Shown here: piece by piece, positions 1 through 7,663 of the stretch | Numbering within the stretch: the first letter of the stretch is position 1 | Layout of the letters: each line of letters begins with the position of its first letter | Assembly: GCA_016782405.1 (NCBI GenBank) | Contig: JADHYO010000003.1 | Location: 1-36,654 of the forward strand | Direction of reading: 5' to 3' | DNA length: 36,654 bases | Source of the DNA: Candidatus Aenigmatarchaeota archaeon | GTDB taxonomy: Archaea > Aenigmatarchaeota > Aenigmatarchaeia > QMZP01 | Notes under the pieces: model-generated | What the model saw: the letters and a program-made list of their open reading frames with translations, nothing else | What the model was told of the DNA's origin: nothing | The model's database searches: none | Program-made: the position numbers and the translations under genes

Positions 1-219
1 ACCATCAGAGGATCACCTGAATGGAAAAGAATGATCAAGAATTATATAACCGATCCCATTGGGCACCTCTCTGAATATTTCCAGCGGAACAATTCAGAGA
101 GTGGGTTTTCTGAAGACAAGAAACTCTGTGGCTGGAAAGCGTGGCAGAAGAGGATTGATAGAATTGATACTTCGCTCCTGACCAAAGGGGTATGGTATAA
201 TCTCATGTGGTTAGGTTAG
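1..219 (+). CDS. 3' end of an unidentified gene cut by the window edge
   Basis: The frame is open from the first base to a TAG stop, giving 72 residues, so the gene probably begins upstream of the window. An internal ATG at position 31 could also start a 62-residue protein. The peptide is polar and rich in Trp, Lys and Asp, with no membrane segment or motif I recognise. It converges on the site-2 protease gene, with one base between the two stop codons. No function can be assigned. It could be a chance frame. Confidence 0.4.
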   Translation, partial: TIRGSPEWKRMIKNYITDPIGHLSEYFQRNNSESGFSEDKKLCGWKAWQKRIDRIDTSLLTKGVWYNLMWLG

Positions 220-220
220 G

Positions 221-1735
221 CTAATTTTGTCCCACAGCCGCTCCGAGGGCTTCTGCGAGGATTCTAAAGAGGGGTAGTGCGTTCACTAGTAGCAGTAGGA
301 GGACGATTTTCCAGACCCAGCCGCTTATCCTCTTCCTATGGCGGCGTGTGCGGCGGAAGCTCTTGAGCAGTTCATCAAACATCTTGGAACCGTCAAAAGG
401 AATAACGGGTAGGAGGTTCACAATTGCAATGTTCAGGTTAAGGAAGAATATAATCTCCAGGGCAGAACCTGCTGCGAGCAGGAATCCAAACGAGGATTGT
501 TGGTTCTCGAAGCCTTCCTTCGGGGATGTTTTTGTCCTTAGGTTGAAACCTAAGTATGCACGTGAGCTGTCACCTGGGTTGCTCACGCTCTTTAAGGAAA
601 ATGAGCCGCGGTCAGTATCTAATTTTATTATGTCACCTGGTTTCAGCTTAGCTGATTCTGTTAGGTATTCTTCCATGCTACTGACGCTGATGCCATTTAT
701 TTTTTGTATTACAGTTCCAGGTTCCAGAACCTCGGCTGGGAAACCCTCCTGAACAGAGAAAATTTCAATGCCCACAGGCTCTACCATGCCGCTGGCCCAG
801 ACAGAAACCCCGAGAAGCAGAATGGTTGCTAACCCTGCAACAATAAGGTTTGCAAATGAGCCCATTGCATAAACTCGCATTTTTTCCTCTGATTTTTTCT
901 TCTCCAAAACTTTATCATCTGGCTCCACAAAGGCCCCGACTGGGACGATTCCTACTGTAAGCAGTCCCATGGTTTTTACTGGTATTTTCTGTACCCTTGC
1001 CATTATTCCGTGCGAGAACTCATGCGAGACCAGCAGGATTATGATTGCTATGAGGCCTGACCATAACGGGATGAATATGTCCAGACCAGGGAACATGAAG
1101 CCGACCTGGCCTTCACTGGAGATTCCAGGAAGCAGTGGGGAAATCCCTGGGAGGGCGCTTTCCTGGGTGATTATTGCTGCTGCCTGGCTTCCCAACGCTC
1201 CTACGAGCAGTCCTGGGAGTCCGAAGATTCCTGTAATAATTGAGATAGCTAAAGCAGGGGTCCCTGGTCTCAGTGTGCCTGCAAATCCTAGGAAAATAGA
1301 AAATATTATCAGGACAGTAAGGACAGCAAACACCTTGCTCGCAAAACGTTCAGGGATTTTGTTAAGTATGAACAAAGCCAGTAAAAGGGCTAGGAACAGA
1401 CCCCCTGTAAGGGCAGGACCTGCGAGTGGAAGGATGAAAAACATGGAGAAAAGCCCTAGCAGGAGCAGGAAGGGCCACACCTTTCTGTAGCGGGAGACGT
1501 AAAGTGTTCCTAGCCCACCAAATGAGACAATCACTGCTAAATCTCCTAGAAATCTCCAGAACCCTGGGGAGAGGCTTCCAAGCCTTTCCAGCAATTTTAT
1601 ACCATGCTGGGTTTTTATCATGAATATAATAAACCAGCGCTGATGCTTGGTTTTCATGAGGAGGATTGTCCCTACCAGAAAGACAGCAAGGACAATATAC
1701 CAGAAATTTGTTATTAGGAGGTCTTGGAGGTCCAT
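221..1735 (-). CDS. Site-2 protease family zinc metalloprotease (M50) with PDZ domain
   Basis: A 504-residue multi-pass membrane protein of the M50 family, which cuts substrates inside the membrane (regulated intramembrane proteolysis). The zinc motif HEFSH is at residues 238-242. The second metal-ligand motif, PFDG, is near residues 446-449 in a C-terminal membrane segment. A PDZ-like domain lies between them at about 320-400, including PGTVIQKING. At least five hydrophobic segments precede the HExxH. The ATG at 1735 sits about 26 bases from a TATA-like stretch in the spacer shared with S6e, so the gene is probably leaderless and divergently transcribed. Substrates are unknown. No anti-sigma-like partner would be expected in an archaeon. 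Confidence 0.93.
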   Translation of the reverse strand: MDLQDLLITNFWYIVLAVFLVGTILLMKTKHQRWFIIFMIKTQHGIKLLERLGSLSPGFWRFLGDLAVIVSFGGLGTLYVSRYRKVWPFLLLLGLFSMFFILPLAGPALTGGLFLALLLALFILNKIPERFASKVFAVLTVLIIFSIFLGFAGTLRPGTPALAISIITGIFGLPGLLVGALGSQAAAIITQESALPGISPLLPGISSEGQVGFMFPGLDIFIPLWSGLIAIIILLVSHEFSHGIMARVQKIPVKTMGLLTVGIVPVGAFVEPDDKVLEKKKSEEKMRVYAMGSFANLIVAGLATILLLGVSVWASGMVEPVGIEIFSVQEGFPAEVLEPGTVIQKINGISVSSMEEYLTESAKLKPGDIIKLDTDRGSFSLKSVSNPGDSSRAYLGFNLRTKTSPKEGFENQQSSFGFLLAAGSALEIIFFLNLNIAIVNLLPVIPFDGSKMFDELLKSFRRTRRHRKRISGWVWKIVLLLLLVNALPLFRILAEALGAAVGQN

Positions 1736-1793
1736 TTTATTAATAAAGCAACACCCTTAATAAACTTATAAATATACAATGGGGATAAGTGTT
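1736..1793. promoter_or_regulatory. Divergent promoter region, M50 protease / S6e
   Basis: This AT-rich spacer separates two divergent genes. CTTATAAATA at about 1764-1773 lies some 26 bases before the ATG at 1794, the usual archaeal TATA-to-start distance, so the S6e mRNA is probably leaderless. On the other strand, TTTATTAAG-like sequence near 1757-1765 is placed to serve the protease gene. Confidence 0.55.
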
Positions 1794-2393
1794 ATGGCAA
1801 GCTTTAAGATTGTAATATCTGACTCGAAGACGAGGAAGGCCTACCAGAAGGAGGTTGAGCAAGTCCCATCTGGATTGCTCGGTAAAAAGATAGGCGATGG
1901 TTTCCCTGGGGCTTCGCTCGGGTTGGAAGGATATTCATTTGAAATCACAGGCGGTTCTGATACAGAGGGTTTTCCCATGAGAAGGGATGTGGATGGGTCT
2001 TCAAGGAAGCGTCTAATTCTTTCACATCCGCCTGGCTTTCATCCTGAGAGAAAGGGCCAGCGTAAAAGAAAGTCAGTCCGCGGCAACACGGTCTCCAAGG
2101 ACATTGCCCAGATTAATGCAAAGGTAATGGAGCACGGGAAAAAATCTTTGGATGAATTGCTTGGTGCTGCAAAGAAGCCCAAGAAAGAGGAAGGGAAAAA
2201 GGAAGAAACCAAGAAGCCAGAAGAAAAGCCGGCAGAAAAAGCTCAAAAAGAAGAGAAAAAACCAGAGGAGAAAAAGGAAGAGAAACCAGCTGAGAAAGAG
2301 CCGGCAAAGGAAGAGCCCAAAAAAGAAGAGGTAAAGGAGCCAGGGCAGGAAAAGGCTGAGGAAAAGATGGGCGTTAAGAAATTGGAAGATTAA
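1794..2393 (+). CDS. rps6e: 30S ribosomal protein S6e with long charged tail
   Basis: Small-subunit ribosomal protein S6e. The N-terminal 125 or so residues are typical: MASFKIVISDSKTRKAYQ at the start, then GFPMRRDVDG and a basic RKGQRKRKSVRGNTVS stretch. The MASFKIV start at 1794 is preferred over the in-frame ATG at 1779 because it matches the family N-terminus and lies 26 bases from the TATA box. The unusual part is the tail. From about residue 130 to 199 it is almost wholly Lys, Glu, Pro and Ala, whereas archaeal S6e normally ends near 125-130 residues. The tail is probably disordered and may bind RNA or a partner. A 25-base gap separates it from the next gene. Confidence 0.95.
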   Translation: MASFKIVISDSKTRKAYQKEVEQVPSGLLGKKIGDGFPGASLGLEGYSFEITGGSDTEGFPMRRDVDGSSRKRLILSHPPGFHPERKGQRKRKSVRGNTVSKDIAQINAKVMEHGKKSLDELLGAAKKPKKEEGKKEETKKPEEKPAEKAQKEEKKPEEKKEEKPAEKEPAKEEPKKEEVKEPGQEKAEEKMGVKKLED

Positions 2394-2418
2394 TAAACAT
2401 TCAAAATAAAATAATTCT

Positions 2419-3036
2419 GTGAACAACCAAACTGTGTTTGTTGCGATTGTGATAATAGCAATTATTATAACATTTATTGGTTATTCTGGTCAGGACAACA
2501 TTGCTGGCAAACAGTACGCAGCAAAAACATATAACTGCCCTACCAGCATGGAGCTTTGCTATACAAACCCAGCAAAGGCTGGATCATATGAATGCACGTT
2601 CGACAGCATCAGCGGCAAGGGTTATGAGCCGTTTGATGGTTTTTATGTTTTCCTTAAACATTATTTTGGTATTGATGTCCCTGACGGGCACTGGGAAAGC
2701 GTAGCAAAGAATGCTTGCGATGAAGCAGAACAGATTTGCGGGAACAATCTGAAGGCAGCGCAAAAGGCTGTTAAAGACGCTAAAGAATCTTACGAACAAG
2801 AGTGCAAAGACCAGGGATGCAAAACACTTGAAGGTAAGGGTGTAAACAGCGGATGCGAGACTTGTGACCACAAGCGTGGTGGGGCTCACTGCAAACAGTC
2901 AAGTACAGGAGTTTCCTGTGAGGTTAATTCTGGGGCTGCTTCTTTATTGGACCACTGCATGCCTCCTGGGGTATTAAAGACGCCGGGTGATCCGAACCTG
3001 GTCTCAGGTGGCGAGGAAGAGCAGCCTGCCAACTGA
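2419..3036 (+). CDS. Membrane-anchored, 12-cysteine exported protein, unknown function
   Basis: A 205-residue protein with a GTG start (VNNQTVFVA). Residues 5-22 form one hydrophobic helix that is a signal anchor or signal peptide; the rest would be outside the cell. Twelve cysteines in the exported part, including CETC, suggest disulfide bonds rather than zinc binding. A Lys/Glu-rich helical stretch spans roughly residues 110-140. The C-terminus is Gly/Glu-rich. TTAATAAAC at the end of S6e is about 26 bases before the GTG, so it may have its own leaderless transcript. I recognise no family. Confidence 0.7.
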   Translation: MNNQTVFVAIVIIAIIITFIGYSGQDNIAGKQYAAKTYNCPTSMELCYTNPAKAGSYECTFDSISGKGYEPFDGFYVFLKHYFGIDVPDGHWESVAKNACDEAEQICGNNLKAAQKAVKDAKESYEQECKDQGCKTLEGKGVNSGCETCDHKRGGAHCKQSSTGVSCEVNSGAASLLDHCMPPGVLKTPGDPNLVSGGEEEQPAN

Positions 3037-3065
3037 TTTAAATAGCGGAACAGCTAGAATGTTTT

Positions 3066-3470
3066 ATGAGATACTTATCGTTGGCCTTGATAGCGCTTTT
3101 GTGGGGCTGCAGGGCGGAGGCACGGAACCAGGAACCAATGGATACAACTGACCCCAAAAACTATGGGATTACACTGGAGATGAAACATTCCAAATTCGCA
3201 AAGCATTATCTCGCAACATGGGGCAAGATACTTGAAGGGAATTACAAGAGAATCATGATTTACCCTGATGAAATTATTGATGTTTCCGGTAAGATGCCTT
3301 CTGCTGAGACGATGAGAAGTGTTTACTGGGAGGCTGACATTAACGAAGATGGAAGGGTGGATGATATTGAATGGGAATTATACAGTGGGGATATTAGCAG
3401 GGGTCTTGCTGAAGCTGATGCTAATGGGGATGGTGAGCTTTCCCGCGAAGAAGTAGAGAGTCTTAGATAA
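3066..3470 (+). CDS. Putative lipoprotein with two EF-hand calcium loops
   Basis: A 134-residue exported protein. The N-terminus MRYLSLALIALLWGC looks like a lipoprotein signal with Cys15 as the lipidation site. The C-terminal half holds two canonical 12-residue EF-hand loops, DINEDGRVDDIE and DANGDGELSREE, each with Asp/Asn at the metal positions and the central Gly, so Ca2+ binding is likely. ATTTAAATAG near 3036-3045 fits a TATA box for a leaderless ATG at 3066. The gene follows the 12-Cys exported protein, so both may act at the cell surface. Its last 8 bases overlap the 3' end of the convergent zinc-ribbon gene. The paired EF-hands resemble a dockerin or calmodulin-like pair, but no partner is visible. 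Confidence 0.78.
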   Translation: MRYLSLALIALLWGCRAEARNQEPMDTTDPKNYGITLEMKHSKFAKHYLATWGKILEGNYKRIMIYPDEIIDVSGKMPSAETMRSVYWEADINEDGRVDDIEWELYSGDISRGLAEADANGDGELSREEVESLR

Positions 3471-3669
3471 CCCTTAGGGGGTCTTTTCTTTTCATCCAGT
3501 TGACCATTTTTGCAATCTTGAAGAAGCCGCGGTCATAGAATGAGTCAAGGAATTTATTGTAGCAAAATCTGCAAAGGAATCCATTCACACCAGAATCAAC
3601 ACTACTGTCGCTTACTTTCACTTCAAAACGTTTCTCCACGATTTCCTTGCAAATAAGGCAGTGTTCCAT
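3463..3669 (-). CDS. Small zinc-ribbon protein (68 aa), unknown function
   Basis: The protein has two Cys pairs, CLIC near the N-terminus and CRFC in the middle, spaced as in a zinc ribbon, followed by a basic aromatic C-terminal helix (FFKIAKMVNWMKRKD). The ATG at 3669 is chosen because the frame upstream is explained by another gene. A GTG at 3678 would overlap the previous stop codon as GTGA and is the alternative start. It lies immediately downstream of a second Cys-rich mini-gene and is probably translated with it. The role may be nucleic-acid or protein binding, but this is unproven. Confidence 0.68.
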   Translation of the reverse strand: MEHCLICKEIVEKRFEVKVSDSSVDSGVNGFLCRFCYNKFLDSFYDRGFFKIAKMVNWMKRKDPLRVI

Positions 3670-3674
3670 TTCAT

Positions 3675-3824
3675 TCACTTTCCCCAACACAGGAACCACC
3701 ATTGGCACTTGTGCCCCCTCATCGTTGTTATGCAGCAGTCCTTGCACATCATTGCCAGGTTGGGGTTGTGTGATTCGCATTTTTTGCAGATGGTTAGCTT
3801 CTTACAACTGTTGCATTGCTTCAT
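3675..3824 (-). CDS. Cys-rich mini-protein (49 aa) with zinc-finger-like Cys pairs
   Basis: A short ORF that ordinary length cut-offs would miss. It starts MKQCNSCKKLTICKKCESHN and has nine cysteines in 49 residues: C4/C7, C13/C16, C27/C30/C31, C40 and C46, plus histidines. CxxC-x5-CxxC followed by CxxCC is a pattern of cross-braced zinc fingers and is unlikely by chance. The stop codon lies 5 bases before the ATG of the downstream zinc-ribbon gene, or overlaps its alternative GTG start, so the two probably form one operon. No homologue is recognised. Confidence 0.62.
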   Translation of the reverse strand: MKQCNSCKKLTICKKCESHNPNLAMMCKDCCITTMRGHKCQWWFLCWGK

Positions 3825-3965
3825 TAAACTTCCCCCCCACACCTTTTGATAAGAGGTATGTACCCTTTGGAATATAAACCACTCTTACAATTTTTTTGAA
3901 AGATGGCTTTTCTGGGCGTGTGATATTGGGGGAGAGTGTCTCTTAAAGCTTTCCCCAAGAGATTC

Positions 3966-4001
3966 CCGAATATTTATAAAATTTCTTTCCAATGGGGAAG
4001 T
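3966..4001 (+). promoter_or_regulatory. TATA promoter of the RPA-like gene
   Basis: TATTTATAAA at 3971-3980 is a near-ideal archaeal TATA box, 26 bases (centre to ATG) before the start at 4002. This predicts a leaderless mRNA and decides the start codon against the upstream ATG at 3936, which would lie before the promoter. Confidence 0.65.
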
Positions 4002-4613
4002 ATGAGCTTTGAACGCCAGACAGCAAAAAAAGTTTCTATTTCCTTGCTGACGCATGGTGAATGGGTCAAGAAAGAGGGGATGGAACCCAGCTTTGTGGTT
4101 ACTGCCTCTGGCGAGAATATTTCCCGCGCACGCATCATGGCCACGGTTATGGCGAAGTTTGTTGCTGAGGATGAGGCTTTTGCCTCTATTACACTGGACG
4201 ACTCAACTGACACTATCCGGGCCAAGACATTCAAGACTGCTAAACCAATTGATACAGTGGCTATTGGTGATATTGTGGATGTGATTGGTAAGGTTAGGGA
4301 ATGGAATGATGAGATCTATTTGATTCCAGAGGTTGTGTGTGCTGTAAAGGACCCTAATATTGAGCTGCTGCGAAAGTTGGAGCTTGCTTCCAAGGGCGGC
4401 AGCGAAGCGCCCCAAATGGCGGCTGCTCCCAAGAATGATGGATTGCGGGAAAAGGTCCTGGGAATTATCGGCAAAGAGAAGGAAGGGATAAGCTATGATA
4501 CGCTCATTAAAGAGGCTGGGGGAAATGAACAGGACGTTGAAAAGGTCATCAATGATGTTTTAGCAGAGGGGATTTGCTACGAGCCTTCCCCAGGGAAGAT
4601 AAAGAAGATTTGA
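4002..4613 (+). CDS. RPA32-like single-stranded DNA-binding protein (OB fold plus winged helix)
   Basis: A 203-residue protein. Residues about 40-125 fit an OB fold (SRARIMATVMAKFVAED, then SITLDDSTDTIRAKTF and IGDIVDVIGKVREWNDEIYL). A linker leads to a C-terminal winged-helix-like segment of about 145-203 (LREKVLGIIGKEKEGISYDT). This arrangement matches archaeal RPA-associated and RPA32-type subunits, which bind ssDNA in replication and repair. No RPA41-type partner lies beside it. The start at MSFERQTAKK is set by the TATA box. The name RPA32-like rests on fold pattern, not on an exact signature. Confidence 0.75.
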   Translation: MSFERQTAKKVSISLLTHGEWVKKEGMEPSFVVTASGENISRARIMATVMAKFVAEDEAFASITLDDSTDTIRAKTFKTAKPIDTVAIGDIVDVIGKVREWNDEIYLIPEVVCAVKDPNIELLRKLELASKGGSEAPQMAAAPKNDGLREKVLGIIGKEKEGISYDTLIKEAGGNEQDVEKVINDVLAEGICYEPSPGKIKKI

Positions 4614-4620
4614 CTGACAC

Positions 4621-5016
4621 CTAGTCAGTGCCTCTCAGTGTTTTTAGGTATTTTCGAAGTTCTTCGGTGTTTTCTGCAAGCCCGATAGCAGCACCTGTTA
4701 AGACATCGTAATCTTGGTAATGCCCTGAATGTTCGTCGCCTCCGCATTCACCTGGGTTAATAACGAGCCCACTGAAAATAACATTCAATAAAACATCTGC
4801 TTCCTCTACATTTCTTGCAACTTCAAGCACCCCTTTTTTTATTCTTCTACGAAATTCCATGGGTTTGGTGTCCCATTCTCCCCCGTGAAGAAGACAAGAA
4901 TCATACTTACCCTCTAGCCCCTTCCTGTTCTCCTCTCTTCTATCATACCTTTGTTTAACTCCCATTCTTACGTATGTTTTCAGATCTGTTGACAGGGTAT
5001 CTTTATCTGGGAACAT
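4621..5016 (-). CDS. Conserved-looking hypothetical protein (131 aa)
   Basis: No family recognised. The protein is soluble and charged, with a basic N-terminal part (KQRYDRREENRKGLEGKYD), a central alpha-helical part (RRIKKGVLEVARNVEEADV) and a Gly/Asp/His-rich stretch (GECGGDEHSGHYQDYD). The ATG at 5016 is preferred because GTGAT lies 4 bases upstream as a ribosome-binding site. The in-frame GTG at 5025 is part of that site. TTTATTTAAA at about 5049-5058 is the likely TATA box. It converges on the RPA-like gene with 7 bases between the stops. Confidence 0.6.
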   Translation of the reverse strand: MFPDKDTLSTDLKTYVRMGVKQRYDRREENRKGLEGKYDSCLLHGGEWDTKPMEFRRRIKKGVLEVARNVEEADVLLNVIFSGLVINPGECGGDEHSGHYQDYDVLTGAAIGLAENTEELRKYLKTLRGTD

Positions 5017-5167
5017 TTGAATCACTGCAATGTTGGTTGGTTGTTATTTTTAAATAAATTGAAAGCGCCGCATTGGATGGTTTATGCTCCATGGAAACTA
5101 ATTTAGGGGCGGAAGCGCTTGATAGGGTATTGCACAATATTTATAAAGTTTTTGTTTAATCATTTTC

Positions 5168-5398
5168 ATGGTATCGAAAATACGTATTGTGAGTTGTGGA
5201 TCAAGGGAGGGGTTTGTCAAAAGGTTAATCGATGGCGGGTTCGATAAAGAAGATGATTACATTACAGACTTGCTATGGTATAAAGATAAAATTGGGAAAG
5301 AATATACTGTTAGAAAAGAAGGCAATATGGTATATTTTGCTGGCGATGCGGATAAATACCATACTGTTGACAAGGCGGATGCGGTAGTGTTAAAATAA
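5168..5398 (+). CDS. Small hypothetical protein (76 aa)
   Basis: Not recognised. A compact alpha/beta-looking protein beginning MVSKIRIVSCGSREG, with alternating short strands and charged turns and no membrane segment. AATATTTATAAAG at 5138-5150 gives a TATA box about 26 bases before the ATG, supporting a leaderless transcript and the chosen start. It stands alone between non-coding stretches, neither of which holds a neighbour that hints at a role. Confidence 0.6.
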   Translation: MVSKIRIVSCGSREGFVKRLIDGGFDKEDDYITDLLWYKDKIGKEYTVRKEGNMVYFAGDADKYHTVDKADAVVLK

Positions 5399-5683
5399 AG
5401 AGCCTAGAGCCTGAAGCGCTTGATATTTTGCATTGGTGCTGAAGGACTGCTGCTCGATCCTCTGCCGATTGGTTCTAAGACCGGATCATAAAGATTGGAA
5501 GTGCGACCAGGGTAGCTTCCGCCAGAGGTGTTGCAGTAGCGGCTTGTGTGGCGTTTTTCCATGTACATACTTTCACATTATGTTATGTTTCACGTCTTTC
5601 TTTTAATTGATTCCCTTGGTGCGCCTAGTGCATAAATTACGTTGCAAGAATTAATTTCTTATTTCCAAGGATTGTATGGGAAC
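5399..5683. other. Sparse intergenic stretch before rad50-like gene
   Basis: Holds the possible 52-aa ORF on the minus strand, a second copy of GAAGCGCTTGATA (5413-5425; the first is at 5112-5124), and GCATAAATTACG near 5629-5640, a weak TATA candidate for the downstream gene. No RNA gene was recognised. Confidence 0.5.
5404..5562 (-). CDS. Possible small protein (52 aa), Ser/Arg/Gly-rich
   Basis: An ATG-initiated frame in an otherwise empty 285-base gap. The peptide begins MEKRHTSRYCNTSGGSYPGR, has a run of four serines and ends NIKRFRL. It would be basic and disordered. A weak TATA-like ATTAAAAG lies about 26-30 bases upstream, with GTGA close before the ATG. There is no homology that I can see, and chance is a fair alternative. 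Confidence 0.3.
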   Translation of the reverse strand: MEKRHTSRYCNTSGGSYPGRTSNLYDPVLEPIGRGSSSSPSAPMQNIKRFRL

Positions 5684-7654
5684 ATGATTACCAAGGTTAG
5701 ATTGAAGAATTGGAAGTCCCATTTGGAGAGCGAATTTTCGTTTTCCCCTGGGGTGAATGCGCTTGTGGGGTTGATGGGTGCTGGGAAATCATCAGTCACG
5801 GATGCGATTTCATTTGGACTGTTTGGGAGCTTTCCTGCGTTGCAGAGCCGGCGAGTGGCAATGGACCAGCTTGTGATGGAAAGGCCGCAGAAAAAGGGTT
5901 TTGCTGTGGTTGAGGTGGAGTTCCTTGCAGACGGGAAGAGCTATCAGGTGAAACGGGAAATAGAGCGAGGGAAGGGGTCCTCGGCAGAAATAAGGGAGGA
6001 TGGGCAGCTGCGCGAGGTGAGCAGCAGGCAAGTGACCCGGGAGGTTGAGCGGATACTGGGTATGGATTATGATGTGTTTTCCAAGGCTGTTTATTCAGAG
6101 CAGAACGGGATTGATTATTTTCTTCGCATTCCCGCGGGAAGGAGGAGGGAGCATATAGACAGGATGCTCAAGGTGGACAGGTTTGAGCGCGCTAGGGGGG
6201 AGGCTGTCTCATTACAGAACCGCATTGGTGTTGGGATTGAGGAAAGGGTGCGCCTTGCTGCCTCTTTGGAGGGGGAGGGGCTGGAGGGAAAGGCCAAAGC
6301 TGCTAATGAGGAGGTTGAGAAGTTGCGTAAGAGGGTTGATTCGCTTCAGGAAGGGGAGAAGCAAGCTGAAAAATCGAGGGCGTTGTTGGAGGGGAAGGTT
6401 TCAGGTGCAGAGGAAACTGAGAAGGAGTTGGAGAAGACAAATAGATTGCTGGCAGGGTTGATGGGTGGTTTGGAGGGGATTAACAAGGCTGAGGGGAGGA
6501 GCAGGAAGATTGTTCGGGGGATGGACTTAGGAAAGATTGATGCTGAAATTTTGAAACTTCAGGAGGCTGTTGAATCTAGAAAGCAGCTGCTAGATGAGCT
6601 GAAGGGGGAGGTGTATGCGTTTCTTGAGAGGAAAAAAGCTTCTTCAGAGAGCCTTGAGAAGATTGGAAAACTTGGTGACAAGTGTCCGCTGTGCGAGAGT
6701 GAGCTTTCCCCTGAAAAGAGGGAGCGGTTGGCTGCAGAGAAGGAGAAGATGGTTGACTCACTTAGTGAGGATATTGCAAAAAAGAGCAAACAGCTTTCCT
6801 TGAAAGAGGAGGAGCTGAAGGCACTGGAGCAGTCACTTGGAGATAAGAGGGTTGAACGGGAGAGGGTTTCTGATGCGTTCCAGGAAATTAAGGAGCTGGG
6901 GGAGAAGTTTAAAGAGATACTTGAGATAAAGCAGCGGTATGAGTGTGAAATTGAACGGCTTGAAGAGGGGGTTGTTGGATTGGACCTAAAGAAGCTTAGG
7001 GCTGAGCTGCAGGAGTCCATTGCAAGGGAGAGGGAGCTAGCTGCTGAGTCCAGGGAGCTTGGGAAACGGTTGGAGGACAAAGCTGATGTTTGTAGGGACA
7101 TAGAGAACCGCCTTGGGCTTTTGAAAACCTACAGGCAGGATGTAAAGGAGAGTCAAATTATAGTGGAGCAGCTGAAGGGTTTTGGGCAAGCACTCAAACT
7201 GACCCAGGAGCAGCTGCGGACCAGGTTTTTGGAGAACGTGAACTTGATACTGGAGCAGGTTTGGGGGGAACTTTATCCTTACAAGGATTTTACTTCAGTG
7301 AGGCTGGCTGTGGATGGTGGTGACTACAGTCTGCAATTGAAGGCTGGGGAATGGAGGGATGCAGAGGCTGTTTCTGGTGGGGAGCGCTCGCTGGCTTGCT
7401 TGGCTTTGAGGGTTGCTTTCTCACTTGCTTTTCTCCCGAACCTCAAGTGGTTGATACTGGACGAGCCAACGCACAATTTGGACGAGCGGGCCGTGGCAGC
7501 GCTGGCTGGGGTGCTGCAGGAGAAGATAACTAGCTTCGCAGAGCAAATATTTTTGATTACGCACGATTCTGCGCTTTCAGCTGGACTTCCTAATACATGC
7601 TTTCTGGAAAGGGATAAGGGAAAGGGTGAGCCTACCCAAGTGAGGGGTACGTAG
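5684..7654 (+). CDS. rad50: Rad50-like SMC-family ATPase with zinc hook
   Basis: A 656-residue ABC/SMC ATPase of the Rad50 type, which acts in DNA double-strand break processing. MITKVRLKNWKSHLESEF starts the N-terminal lobe, and Walker A GLMGAGKSS is at residues 29-37. Two long coiled-coil arms flank the zinc hook CPLC (C334, C337). The signature VSGGERSLAC is near 562 and Walker B WLILDEP near 590, with a D-loop (NLDE). The start at 5684 matches the family; the frame extends upstream to a TTG at 5642. At 656 residues it is clearly shorter than typical archaeal Rad50 (about 850-900), mainly through shorter coiled coils. No Mre11, HerA or NurA gene is adjacent. Confidence 0.88.
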   Translation: MITKVRLKNWKSHLESEFSFSPGVNALVGLMGAGKSSVTDAISFGLFGSFPALQSRRVAMDQLVMERPQKKGFAVVEVEFLADGKSYQVKREIERGKGSSAEIREDGQLREVSSRQVTREVERILGMDYDVFSKAVYSEQNGIDYFLRIPAGRRREHIDRMLKVDRFERARGEAVSLQNRIGVGIEERVRLAASLEGEGLEGKAKAANEEVEKLRKRVDSLQEGEKQAEKSRALLEGKVSGAEETEKELEKTNRLLAGLMGGLEGINKAEGRSRKIVRGMDLGKIDAEILKLQEAVESRKQLLDELKGEVYAFLERKKASSESLEKIGKLGDKCPLCESELSPEKRERLAAEKEKMVDSLSEDIAKKSKQLSLKEEELKALEQSLGDKRVERERVSDAFQEIKELGEKFKEILEIKQRYECEIERLEEGVVGLDLKKLRAELQESIARERELAAESRELGKRLEDKADVCRDIENRLGLLKTYRQDVKESQIIVEQLKGFGQALKLTQEQLRTRFLENVNLILEQVWGELYPYKDFTSVRLAVDGGDYSLQLKAGEWRDAEAVSGGERSLACLALRVAFSLAFLPNLKWLILDEPTHNLDERAVAALAGVLQEKITSFAEQIFLITHDSALSAGLPNTCFLERDKGKGEPTQVRGT

Positions 7655-7663
7655 CTTTAGAAC

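Noticed and set aside
969-1490. A 173-codon frame opposite the M50 protease
   Set aside because: Antisense shadow of a gene with clear motifs; no own promoter or ribosome-binding site.
2073-2426. Leu/Phe-rich frame opposite the S6e tail
   Set aside because: It is the complement of the Lys/Glu repeats; apparent membrane segments are an artefact of that composition.
6559-7101. Ser-rich frame opposite the Rad50-like coiled coil
   Set aside because: Complement of Glu/Leu/Lys codons in the coiled coil.
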